Below are positions 1 to 7,160 of a stretch of 32,309 nt of DNA, in pieces; the first letter of the stretch is position 1; every line of letters starts with the position of its first letter. The stretch is from an uncultured bacterium (GTDB taxonomy: Bacteria; Vulcanimicrobiota; CADAWZ01). The translations under genes and the position numbers were made by a program. The stretch spans positions 1-32,309 of the forward strand of contig CADASF010000022.1 of NCBI GenBank assembly GCA_902790465.1, in the 5' to 3' direction. Under the pieces are notes generated by a model, which did no database searches, was not told the DNA's origin, and saw nothing but the letters and a program-made list of their open reading frames with translations.

Positions 1-285
1 TTTGTCTGCATTTAAACTGTCAGTCAATGTCAAAGTAACTTCAGTAGTTACTACTGGCTCTTCTTCATTGTTGTTATTTTGATTATTGTTTTGCTGTTGA
101 TTGTTTTGTTGTTGATTATTTTGTTGTTGATTATTTTGTTGCTGATTGTTTCGTTGTGCTAATAGAAAATAGAGAGCAGAATTGTCAGGTGGTGTGGTTT
201 TGGAACTACCACCACATGCTGAGGTAAATATAGCAGTAAGTAATAGGCAAATTGCCATTACTGCCATTTTAGAAAAATTTTTCAT
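1..285 (-). CDS. Lipoprotein with Asn/Gln repeats (3' part outside window)
   Basis: This minus-strand reading frame starts at base 285 and is open for 95 codons to the window edge. The N-terminus is a lipoprotein signal: MKNFSK, a hydrophobic stretch, then the lipobox TSAC with Cys24 as the probable lipidated residue, followed by GGSS. Around residues 49-70 lies a low-complexity linker of repeated NNQQQ units, then an acidic EEEP segment and a Thr/Val-rich stretch that may begin a beta-rich domain. AGGA precedes the start by a normal distance. The linker probably spaces an extracytoplasmic domain from the membrane. The function is unknown because the folded part lies outside the window. I am confident in the lipoprotein call only. 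Confidence 0.75.
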   Translation of the reverse strand, partial: MKNFSKMAVMAICLLLTAIFTSACGGSSKTTPPDNSALYFLLAQRNNQQQNNQQQNNQQQNNQQQNNNQNNNNEEEPVVTTEVTLTLTDSLNADK

Positions 286-371
286 GTCTTTTATCCTTTC
301 TTAGTTTTTGTGTCGCCTCTATTTTTTTAAATATTTATGAAAATTGCTGTAACTAAGCGACACTTTAAATA

Positions 372-512
372 GTGGCTGTGAAAAAAGTAAATAAAGGCGA
401 TGTCATTGCGAGGGAGCTATGCGACCGTGGCAATCTCAATCCTTTTTTTATTAACTAACACAACGAGTTAATTTACGAAAATTATATAAAAAAATACTTT
501 TTTCTCAGAACC
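372..512. mobile_element. MITE-like repeat, copy 1
   Basis: This segment of about 141 bp is nearly the same as 21218-21361. It begins with GTGGCTGTGAAAAAAGTAAA and ends with a degenerate inverted counterpart (TACTTTTTTCTCAGAACC). The cargo has two modules: TGTCATTGCGAGGGAG followed by CTATGCGACCGTGGCAATCT, then TTATTAACTAAC, ACGAGTTAATTTACG and a T/A-rich stretch. There is no coding capacity and I see no clear target-site duplication. The terminal repeat is less perfect than in the 21.2-kb copy, so this copy looks older. Confidence 0.6.
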
Positions 513-580
513 TTATATATTTCAATAAATATTTTTAATATCCTTTATATTTCTTTTTCTAAAAAGGAGATAAAATAAAG

Positions 581-616
581 GAAGGATTTTTTCTTGTCTT
601 TTCGTATTTATTAAAG
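581..616 (+). promoter_or_regulatory. 36-bp conserved upstream box, copy 1
   Basis: This box reads GAAGGA, nine bases (eight T and one C), then GTCTTTTCGTATTTATTAAA plus G. The same 36 bp, almost identical, occur at 3408-3443 and 7055-7090. It ends 28 bp before the M16 peptidase start. It has no normal -35/-10 spacing, so it may be a binding site, a non-sigma70 promoter or a conserved 5' leader. Its function is inferred only from position and conservation. Confidence 0.5.
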
Positions 617-644
617 ACCGAATTTGAAAAATTGAGGATTAATT

Positions 645-1898
645 ATGTATAAAAAAACTGTTTTGGACAATGGATTGACGATTGTTACAGAAGAGATTCC
701 TTTTTTTCAATCTGCTTCTATTGGAATTTGGGCAAATACAGGTTCTAAAAATGAAAATGAAAAAAATAACGGAATATCACATTTTATAGAACACATGCTT
801 TTTAAAGGTACACCTACTCGAACTGCTTCTGATATTGCTGAGTTAATGGACGGAGTAGGAGGTCAGATGAATGCCTTTACAGGTAAAGAACAAACTTGTT
901 TTTATGTAAGATTGATGAGCCAACATATCGATCTTGCACTTGATTTGCTTTTTGATATGCTTCTAAATTCTACTTTTAATCAAGTTGAATTAGACCGTGA
1001 AAGAACAGTAATACTTGATGAAATAAAAATGTATGAAGATTCCCCAGAAGATATGATAATGGATATTTTCAATGGGATTGTTTGGAAAAATAGTTCACTT
1101 GGAAGACCTGTAATTGGAAATGAAGAAACAGTTTCAGGTATTACAAGAGATAATTTATTTGGATATATGAAAGAATATTATACTGCAGATAATTTAATTG
1201 TTTCTGCAACTGGAAATGTAAAACATGATGATTTTGTAAAAAATATTGAAAAATATTCTTCAAAATTAATACCAACTGCAAAGAGAAATAAGCCAGAACA
1301 TTTGATTTCAGAGAGACATTTTAAAGTTAAATCTAAAGACATTGAACAAGTTCATTTTATTTTGGGTAGAGAAGGACTTGCTAATTCATCTGAGGATAAA
1401 TATGTTTTAACATTGCTTGACAGTATTTTAGGAGCAAGTGCAAGTAGTAGAATTTTCCAAGAAGTGAGAGAAAAAAGAGGTCTTGCTTATGCAATAGGTT
1501 CTTTTGCAAGCTATTTAAAAGATACTGGACTTTTTGGAATTGTTGCAGGTACATCTCCAAAATTTTTAGAGGAAGTAATTCAACTTTCTTGCTCTATTTC
1601 AGAAGATATGAGGAAAAATGGAATTACTCCTGAAGAATTTAAAAGGGCAAAAGAGCAGTTAAAAGGAAATTTGGCACTTTCATTTGAAAGCACTTCAGCT
1701 CGAATGATACATCTTGCAAGGACAGAATATTATCACAATAGATTTATTTCTCTTGAAGAGATATTTGACAAAATTGATTCTGTTACAAAAGAACAAATAG
1801 AACAGCTTGCAAGTAAAATGCTTGTAACTTCTGAATGGTCAGCCTGTGTATTAGGCAATGTAGATAAAGATTTTGATTTGAAATCATTGGTAAAATAA
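645..1898 (+). CDS. M16 family zinc peptidase (processing-peptidase-like)
   Basis: This 417-residue protein has the inverted zinc motif HFIEH at residues 46-50 (HxxEH: His46 and His50 as ligands, Glu49 catalytic). The third ligand region EIKMYEDSPED starts at Glu126. The C-terminal half carries the usual M16 segment LREKRGLAY-like (EVREKRGLAYAIGSF, about residues 275-290) and an inactive-domain fold. The length is typical of single-chain bacterial members (YmxG/PqqL-like processing peptidases), which clamp and degrade short or unfolded peptides. It has no signal peptide, so it is probably cytoplasmic. It stands alone on this strand, with its own upstream conserved box and a downstream hairpin terminator. 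The substrate cannot be deduced. Confidence 0.9.
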   Translation: MYKKTVLDNGLTIVTEEIPFFQSASIGIWANTGSKNENEKNNGISHFIEHMLFKGTPTRTASDIAELMDGVGGQMNAFTGKEQTCFYVRLMSQHIDLALDLLFDMLLNSTFNQVELDRERTVILDEIKMYEDSPEDMIMDIFNGIVWKNSSLGRPVIGNEETVSGITRDNLFGYMKEYYTADNLIVSATGNVKHDDFVKNIEKYSSKLIPTAKRNKPEHLISERHFKVKSKDIEQVHFILGREGLANSSEDKYVLTLLDSILGASASSRIFQEVREKRGLAYAIGSFASYLKDTGLFGIVAGTSPKFLEEVIQLSCSISEDMRKNGITPEEFKRAKEQLKGNLALSFESTSARMIHLARTEYYHNRFISLEEIFDKIDSVTKEQIEQLASKMLVTSEWSACVLGNVDKDFDLKSLVK

Positions 1899-1910
1899 AA
1901 TACAATATAA

Positions 1911-1961
1911 AAAAAATCCAGTCGAGGAGCATATCATAATATTCTCGGCTGGATTTTTTTT
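1911..1961. terminator. Bidirectional rho-independent terminator
   Basis: AATCCAGTCGAG (1915-1926) pairs with CTCGGCTGGATT (1944-1955) with one G:U, flanked by A-run and T-run. It can end both the M16 gene and the convergent minus-strand gene. Its arm resembles the terminator at 2623-2663. Confidence 0.85.
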
Positions 1962-1972
1962 GTTATTAGTTT

Positions 1973-2551
1973 CTAATCTACATCCATATTTTGCTTTTGT
2001 ACTTGGAATTTATGTGATAATTTGAAGTTTAGTAGTTTATGGTGTTTGCTGGAATATTTCAGTCTCCAGTTAAATTTATTGAATGGCATATAATAAGTTA
2101 GTGTATATGATTCACCAGGATAGAGCTTACAGCTGTTAACTCTAGTAGATGTTAAATGTCCTCTACAATTAGTTATTGTCTTATAAGCTCTCCCCTTGTA
2201 TTTTATATCTCCTCCATAGTATGCTTCTTCACACTGCTTGAATGATAAAGTTAGAGTTTTATTGAAAATAGATTTCATTATCTTGTCTCTACTATTATTT
2301 CTATAGGTTATATCGATTTTAAATTTCTTCTGCCCATTGTCATTTATAATTTTATATCTCCAAGTCCACTTTACCCAACTGGGATATCCTTGTGATTTAC
2401 GAGTATTACTCCTTCTGGTAGTGTATCTTCTGCTTCTGTTTGATCTTCTTTGTGCATATAATTCTTCATCTGCATCAGATGTCATTGTTGTCAAAATTAA
2501 TGTTGCTATGAACATTAGTAGAAATGTCAAATAAAACTTTCTTTTAAACAT
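1973..2551 (-). CDS. Exported basic protein, paralogue A (function unknown)
   Basis: I do not recognise a family. The 192-residue product starts with a Sec-type signal (MFKRKF, a hydrophobic core to about residue 24, then small and acidic residues). Next comes a strongly basic Arg/Ser/Thr segment (about residues 34-53) and then a globular part of about 135 residues rich in aromatic and basic residues, starting near YPSWVKWTWRYKI. Shared blocks with the upstream paralogue at 2674-3297 include IINDxGQKKFKIDITYxN, LYPGESY/VYPGESY, TYYxPFN and LLNFKLSH. The globular part has four cysteines, absent in most positions of the paralogue. AGGAG precedes the ATG. The beta-rich pattern suggests a small cell-surface or periplasmic domain, but no function is supported. 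Confidence 0.75.
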   Translation of the reverse strand: MFKRKFYLTFLLMFIATLILTTMTSDADEELYAQRRSNRSRRYTTRRSNTRKSQGYPSWVKWTWRYKIINDNGQKKFKIDITYRNNSRDKIMKSIFNKTLTLSFKQCEEAYYGGDIKYKGRAYKTITNCRGHLTSTRVNSCKLYPGESYTLTYYMPFNKFNWRLKYSSKHHKLLNFKLSHKFQVQKQNMDVD

Positions 2552-2622
2552 TAAGTTTTCTCCTATTTTGTAAAATATTTAAGTATCTTTCTATATTTGT
2601 GAAAATTTTCCTTTTATATTAT

Positions 2623-2663
2623 AAAAATATCCAGTTGAGCAAAATTCTCAACTGGATATTTTT
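2623..2663 (-). terminator. Terminator of exported paralogue B
   Basis: A perfect 17-bp inverted repeat (2623-2639 with 2647-2663), 7-nt loop, core ATCCAGTTGAG, with A/T runs on both sides. It lies just downstream of the minus-strand gene 2674-3297 and resembles the terminator at 1915-1955. Confidence 0.85.
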
Positions 2664-2673
2664 CTACTCATTT

Positions 2674-3297
2674 TTATTCTGCATCCATATTTTCTTTTCG
2701 TACTTGGAAGGAATGTGATAATTTGAAATTTAGTAGTATATGATCTTTGCTATTATATCTTTTTTTCCACTTAAATCTATTAAATGGAATATAATAAGTT
2801 AATTTATACGATTCACCAGGATAAACTTCACATTTGATATGTTTTGTGTATTGTATTCCACTTACTCTATAATTAGATACTAAATTATAAGGTTTACCTT
2901 TGTGTTTTATCTCCCCTACAGCATATTGTTCTTGATATTGTTTAAATGAGAAAGTTATACTTCTGTTGAAAAAACCTTTTATTATTTTGTTTTTGCTTTT
3001 GTTAGTGTATGTTATATCAATTTTAAATTTCTTCTGCCCGTCATCGTTTATAATTTTAGATTTCCAACGCCAACTTATCCATTTAGGATATGATGATTGA
3101 GATGAATTGCTACTACTTCTTCTTTTTTTACTACTTCTTTTTCTGTGCTTTTTTGTTGTCCTTTTTTTTGTTGTCCTTTTTGGTGTGTAATTTGTGTCAT
3201 AAGACTCTTCTGCACTTGCATAAGTTGGTATTGTTGTCAATAAAAATATAGATATCAACATTAGTACAAATGCTACAAAAATGTTCTTTTTTAACAT
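2674..3297 (-). CDS. Exported basic protein, paralogue B (function unknown)
   Basis: This 207-residue protein has a Sec signal peptide (MLKKN, hydrophobic core, then TYASAEE with likely cleavage after ASA). A Lys/Arg/Ser-rich linker follows (about residues 38-68), then the same globular domain as in paralogue A (YPKWISWRWKSKIINDDG onward). The linker differs most between the two, while the domain is clearly homologous. It may anchor the protein to anionic surface polymers, but this is inference. AGGAG lies 8 nt before the start. The start-proximal leader of about 75 bp is nearly identical to that of paralogue A, so both genes may share regulation. Confidence 0.75.
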   Translation of the reverse strand: MLKKNIFVAFVLMLISIFLLTTIPTYASAEESYDTNYTPKRTTKKRTTKKHRKRSSKKRRSSSNSSQSSYPKWISWRWKSKIINDDGQKKFKIDITYTNKSKNKIIKGFFNRSITFSFKQYQEQYAVGEIKHKGKPYNLVSNYRVSGIQYTKHIKCEVYPGESYKLTYYIPFNRFKWKKRYNSKDHILLNFKLSHSFQVRKENMDAE

Positions 3298-3407
3298 TAA
3301 GTTTTTCTCCTATTTTATAAAATATTTAAATATCTTTCTATATTTGTGAAAATTTTCCCTTTATATTATAAAATAACATAAAATATTTTTTTGAAAATTG
3401 CTGTATT

Positions 3408-3443
3408 GAAGGATTTTTTTTTGTCTTTTCGTATTTATTAAAG
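3408..3443 (+). promoter_or_regulatory. 36-bp conserved upstream box, copy 2
   Basis: GAAGGA, nine T, then GTCTTTTCGTATTTATTAAA plus G; near-identical to 581-616 and 7055-7090. It ends 35 bp before the membrane-protein gene at 3479. Confidence 0.5.
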
Positions 3444-3478
3444 AAATTTTTGTAGATATTTAATAAGAGTTTAATTTT

Positions 3479-4531
3479 ATGAAAAAAACTTGGCTTTATT
3501 TAAAAAAAATAAGAGAACAAAAAAAGTCCTTTTGGGATATTTTTATTTTTGGATTATTTTTTGAAATTGCTTGGATAATTCCAGGAATTGATATATTTTC
3601 TTTTATAACTCCTATATTTGAAAAAACTAATGCTGATTTACCTTTGCCATTTCAGGCTATTAATTTATTTATTTATCCAATAATTGATTCATTTACTCCT
3701 TGTATCTTGTCTCCATTTTGGGGATTTATTACAAAAATAAACGCTTTTCAACTTTGTATTTTAGTTGTTTTATCGGCAATTATCTCTGTCCTTTACATAT
3801 TTTTTCATTGTAAAATTTATAATGTTGTTTTGAAAACATTTTTGAATCCTGATAAAAAATTAAAAATTGGCGATTTGTATGCTGAAAATACAGATTATTT
3901 GAAAAAATATTATAATTGGGAATTAATATGTTTTGGCATTAAATTTGTCATATCTCTTCCTTTTTTGATTTGGACACTATATTTTACTAATTTTTCATCT
4001 TGTGAATTTGGAAGTATTTTAATTGCCATAATTTTCTGTGTTGGTTTTTCATTATTTAATTTATATATTATTTTAAATCGTGCTTTTGTTGTACCTGTTT
4101 TTATGTCAGGAAAATATAAAGACTTAAATTCAAAAGGTATTTTTGAACTTTCGAAAAAAGTTTTTTCAGTAAAGCTAATTGTTCCTATTTTAATTCTTGG
4201 AATAGTCTATATTTTGTCAAATGTTATTGTATTAAGTGGAACAGTTGCACTATTTTTTATATCGTTTGAATATATTTCACTTTTTATATTAAAATTGCTT
4301 ATTTGGTTCTTTGGAGTTGTTATATTGGCGATTTTTACATATTATGTTGCTTCATTCTGTTTATGTTATTGCATTTCGTCTCAAGAAATCATATTTCCAG
4401 ATTATCCGTTGATTTTGACAAAAGAAAAATTTGCCGATAGAGTAAATATTGGAAAAGAAGATGACAATAACAATGAGTCAGGCGATAAAGAAGACGGTCC
4501 AAGAGAAAATGTTTCAGAAAATCAAATATAG
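3479..4531 (+). CDS. Polytopic membrane protein of unknown function
   Basis: I do not recognise this 350-residue protein. It has about five to seven hydrophobic segments, roughly at residues 20-45, 65-85, 90-112, 150-172, 177-202, 230-258 and 265-300. It ends in a hydrophilic acidic tail of about 30 residues (EDDNNNESGDKEDG) that is probably cytoplasmic. The N-terminus is short and basic. No transporter or enzyme motif is visible. A copy of the 36-bp conserved box lies upstream, and dapB starts 47 bp downstream on the same strand, so the two may be co-transcribed. The start has only a weak ribosome-binding site (AAGAG). Confidence 0.7.
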   Translation: MKKTWLYLKKIREQKKSFWDIFIFGLFFEIAWIIPGIDIFSFITPIFEKTNADLPLPFQAINLFIYPIIDSFTPCILSPFWGFITKINAFQLCILVVLSAIISVLYIFFHCKIYNVVLKTFLNPDKKLKIGDLYAENTDYLKKYYNWELICFGIKFVISLPFLIWTLYFTNFSSCEFGSILIAIIFCVGFSLFNLYIILNRAFVVPVFMSGKYKDLNSKGIFELSKKVFSVKLIVPILILGIVYILSNVIVLSGTVALFFISFEYISLFILKLLIWFFGVVILAIFTYYVASFCLCYCISSQEIIFPDYPLILTKEKFADRVNIGKEDDNNNESGDKEDGPRENVSENQI

Positions 4532-4578
4532 AAAGTGTTTATTCTGTTTTTGAAAAAATTAGAGTTATGGAGGATTTT

Positions 4579-5361
4579 ATGAGAGTAGCAGTTTGTGGTG
4601 CTAATGGTCGAATGGGAAAAGAAGTTGTTAAGACAATTTTAAACACAGATGATTTTATTTTGACAGGTGCATTTGATAGGGAAGAATCTGCAGGTATAGA
4701 TGCAGGAGAAAATGCAGGTTGTAAAAATTGTGGAGTTAAAATATCTTCCAATTTAGAAGAAGTTTTAGCAAATTGTGATTGTATCGTTGATTTTACAAAT
4801 TCTTCAATATCTGCAGAAATAATTAAAAAGGCTATTGAAAAAAATGTTGATTGTATTGTAGGTGCAACAGGTCATTCAGATAAAGATTTGGAAGAGATAA
4901 AAGAACTTGCAAAAGATAAAACAAAAGTTTTGATAGTTCCTAATTTTTCAATAGGTGCTGTTTTAATGATGAGATTTGCAAAAGAGGCTTCTATTTATTT
5001 TGATTCTGCAGAGATAATAGAACTTCATCACGAGAAAAAAATGGACGCACCTTCTGGAACATCAATAAAGACTTTAAAAGGTATGCTTGAAAATAGGGAA
5101 TCTTTTTTATCTCCTGAAACTAAAAAGGAGACTATGAAAGGGGCAAGAGGAGCAGAAGAAAATGGTATTCATATTCATTCTGTAAGATTGCCAGGTATGG
5201 TTGCACATCAAGAAGTTATTTTTGGAAAAGAAGGAGAATATATGACAATAAGGCACGATTCAACATCGAGAATTTGTTTTATGTCAGGTGTTTTGGTTGC
5301 TCTCAGGAATTTAGATAAGATTTCAAAAGGTCTCACTATTGGACTTGAAGCAGTTATGTAA
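4579..5361 (+). CDS. dapB: 4-hydroxy-tetrahydrodipicolinate reductase
   Basis: This enzyme reduces the DapA product to tetrahydrodipicolinate with NAD(P)H in the diaminopimelate/lysine branch. From the chosen start the protein is 260 residues, the usual size. The nucleotide-binding motif GANGRMG is at residues 7-13. The catalytic region ELHHEKKMDAPSGT has His150, His151 and Lys154, and the substrate-binding APSGT ends at residue 161. The C-terminal block RLPGMVAHQEVIFG is typical. I prefer the ATG at 4579 because GGAGG sits 5 nt upstream; the in-frame ATG at 4567 would include the Shine-Dalgarno site in the coding region. asd and lysC follow on the same strand after long gaps. Confidence 0.95.
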   Translation: MRVAVCGANGRMGKEVVKTILNTDDFILTGAFDREESAGIDAGENAGCKNCGVKISSNLEEVLANCDCIVDFTNSSISAEIIKKAIEKNVDCIVGATGHSDKDLEEIKELAKDKTKVLIVPNFSIGAVLMMRFAKEASIYFDSAEIIELHHEKKMDAPSGTSIKTLKGMLENRESFLSPETKKETMKGARGAEENGIHIHSVRLPGMVAHQEVIFGKEGEYMTIRHDSTSRICFMSGVLVALRNLDKISKGLTIGLEAVM

Positions 5362-5842
5362 ATGTTTTATGTAATTTTTTGAGCATTTTGTGGTAAGGGA
5401 AATCTATTTTTATTCAGGGAAATCAATTTTCTGTTATTTATTCTCTTATAAAAATTTTCAAAAATATAGATTTTTTTATTTTTAGCAATAAGGCATTCAC
5501 TAGGTTATTAGACTCGGAAAGTAATTTGCTTTCTATTTTGATAATAAAATTTTTCTTTAATAGTGCATTTTTAGAAAATAACTATTGAGTGTAATAAATT
5601 TCGTTCATCGCCTTACAGCTACAAAATAAAAAATATTAAAGATGTATTGTATTTTTTAAAATTTATAATAAATAGTACAATCTGCAAAAATTGATTTCCG
5701 TTGATTCCCGAGGTTAATCTCTTTAATTTATTAAGGAGCTGAAATGCCCGACTTATATCGCACAAAAGTTGCTAATTGAGATTTGATGTTGAATTTGCCT
5801 TATTGTTGGATGGAAGACAGACGAAAAGAAAGAGAGATAGTT
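5362..5842. other. Long intergenic region between dapB and asd
   Basis: About 480 bp without a supportable gene. It holds a 13-bp inverted repeat (5418-5430 against 5687-5699, GGAAATCAATTTT and its complement) enclosing about 256 bp of AT-rich DNA, then a candidate structured leader (5719-5768). An upstream in-frame extension of asd from 5783 lacks a good ribosome-binding site and is not supported. I see no lysine-riboswitch core. Confidence 0.5.
5719..5768 (+). ncRNA. Candidate structured leader shared with atpE
   Basis: The hairpin CTCTTTAA-TTTA-TTAAGGAG (5719-5738) is followed by a conserved tail with GAAAT, CGACTTATAT and ACAAAAG. The region before atpE (24860-24907) has the same order with a different but still paired stem (CTCCTAA/TTAGGAG). 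Substitutions that keep pairing suggest RNA structure. It may be a cis-regulatory leader or a small repeat. There is no match to a riboswitch that I know. Confidence 0.35.
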
Positions 5843-6850
5843 ATGAAAAAATATAATGTTTGTGTTTTAGGTGCTACTGGTCTTGTTGGTGGCGAGATGT
5901 TGAAAATTCTTGTTGAGAGAAATTTTCCTTATGATAATTTGACAGCTCTTGCAACTTCAAAAAGTGCAGGAAAAATTGTTGAAGTTGGCGATCTAAAATT
6001 GACTGTAAAAGACGCTGATTTAGAAACTTTTGAGAATATGGATGTAGCTTTATTTGCAGGCGGTGAAATAGCAAGTGAGGAATATGCAAAAAAAGCTGTA
6101 AAAGCAGGTTGTGTTGTCATTGATAACAGTGCTTTTTTTAGAATGCATGAAGATGTTCCGCTTGTAGTTCCAGAAGTCAATCCAGATGATATTTTTAAAC
6201 ATAAGGGAATAATTGCAAATCCAAATTGTTCTACAATTCAAATGGTTGTAGCTTTAAAACCAATCTATGACGCTGTTGGAATAAAAAGAATAGTTGTTTC
6301 AACTTATCAATCTGTTTCAGGTACAGGCAAAAATGCACTTACAGAATTGAAAAATCAGGCAAAGGCTGTGCTTGAAGGAAAAGAGATTGAAAAACCTGTT
6401 TCTTATCCACATCAAATAGCATTTAATTTGATTCCACAGATTGGGTCTTTTGGTGAAAATGGTTATTCTTCAGAAGAGATGAAAATGATAAATGAAACTA
6501 AAAAAATAATTGGTGATCAAAATATTGCCATAACTGCAACAACAGTTAGAGTTCCTACAGAGTTTGGACATTGTGAGTCAATAAATATTGAAACAGTTAA
6601 GCCAATTACTGCAGAAGAAGTTAAAAAATTGATGTCAAATGCAAAAGGTGTCAAATTGGTTGACAATTTAAAAGAATCACTTTATCCGATGACTTTGAGT
6701 GCCGCTCACACTGATTTTGTTGAGGTAGGGCGAATCAGAAAAGACATTTCTTGTGAAAATGGAATAGAAATGTGGATTTCTGCAGATAATATCAGAAAAG
6801 GTGCTGCATTGAACGCAGTTCAAATCGCAGAAAAACTTTTCAATATTTAG
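5843..6850 (+). CDS. asd: Aspartate-semialdehyde dehydrogenase
   Basis: The enzyme makes L-aspartate semialdehyde from aspartyl phosphate, the branch point to lysine/diaminopimelate and to threonine/methionine. From the ATG at 5843 the protein has 335 residues. The NADP-binding motif GATGLVGGEML is at residues 10-20, the catalytic cysteine is Cys129 in ANPNCSTIQ, and the substrate-binding RVPTEFGHCESINIE carries the usual Arg and His. The start is chosen because the extension upstream adds 20 residues before the beta1 strand MKKYNVCVLGATG, where the family begins. It works between LysC and the DapA/DapB steps. A hairpin terminator follows at 6880. Confidence 0.95.
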   Translation: MKKYNVCVLGATGLVGGEMLKILVERNFPYDNLTALATSKSAGKIVEVGDLKLTVKDADLETFENMDVALFAGGEIASEEYAKKAVKAGCVVIDNSAFFRMHEDVPLVVPEVNPDDIFKHKGIIANPNCSTIQMVVALKPIYDAVGIKRIVVSTYQSVSGTGKNALTELKNQAKAVLEGKEIEKPVSYPHQIAFNLIPQIGSFGENGYSSEEMKMINETKKIIGDQNIAITATTVRVPTEFGHCESINIETVKPITAEEVKKLMSNAKGVKLVDNLKESLYPMTLSAAHTDFVEVGRIRKDISCENGIEMWISADNIRKGAALNAVQIAEKLFNI

Positions 6851-6879
6851 AAATGTAAAAATGTTAAGTGTATTAAAAA

Positions 6880-6918
6880 GGAGCTGTGAAAAAAATATTT
6901 TTTTACAGCCCTTTTTTT
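6880..6918 (+). terminator. asd terminator, repeat-family hairpin
   Basis: GAGCTGTGAAAAAAA pairs with TTTTTTTACAGCCC across a short loop and runs into a T-tract. The arms match the ends of the MITE-like elements at 372 and 21218. The following 6920-6950 contains GTAAATTAACTCGTTGTG, the reverse complement of a module inside those elements. Confidence 0.75.
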
Positions 6919-7054
6919 ATAATCTTAGTAAATTAACTCGTTGTGCTAAATGCTCCTCTTTTCTATTTTTATTATAAAATTAAGCCCCAAAAATGTCAAT
7001 TATTTAATTTACACCTTAATTAAAAAATGCAATATATATAAATTTACTATTGTA

Positions 7055-7090
7055 GAAGGATTTTTTTTTGTCTTTTCGTATTTATTAAAA
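7055..7090 (+). promoter_or_regulatory. 36-bp conserved upstream box, copy 3
   Basis: GAAGGA, nine T, then GTCTTTTCGTATTTATTAAA and A; near-identical to the boxes at 581 and 3408. It ends 70 bp before lysC. The whole gap 6851-7160 otherwise holds only the asd terminator and an inverted repeat module. Confidence 0.5.
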
Positions 7091-7160
7091 GTTAATCTAT
7101 AAAATTAATGGAAGATTCTGAGCTCAAAATATTTTTGGGCAGGATAAAAAAAGGTTGAAA

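Larger units (their letters stand above)
286..644. other. Intergenic region between divergent genes
   Basis: This gap of about 360 bp separates the lipoprotein gene (minus) from the M16 peptidase gene (plus). It holds a MITE-like repeat copy (372-512) and a copy of a 36-bp conserved box (581-616). The rest is AT-rich. I see no RNA gene or further coding region. Confidence 0.6.
1915..3378 (-). repeat. Tandem duplication of leader, gene and terminator
   Basis: Two units lie head to tail: 1915 to about 2622 and 2623 to about 3378. In each, a leader of about 75 bp, the exported-protein gene and a terminator with the arm ATCCAGT(T/C)GAG keep the same order. The leaders (2552-2626 and 3298-3375) differ at only a few positions, while the proteins have diverged widely. 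The non-coding leader is thus better conserved than much of the coding part. Confidence 0.7.

Noticed and set aside
60-170. CRISPR-like repeats at the window start
   Set aside because: The short repeats are TTGTTGTTGATTATT-type units coding the Asn/Gln linker of the lipoprotein; there are no unique spacers.
5783-5842. N-terminal extension of asd
   Set aside because: The added 20 residues precede the conserved first beta strand and have no ribosome-binding site.
6851-7160. Lysine riboswitch before lysC
   Set aside because: I looked for the L-box core and found only a terminator, a repeat module and the 36-bp box.
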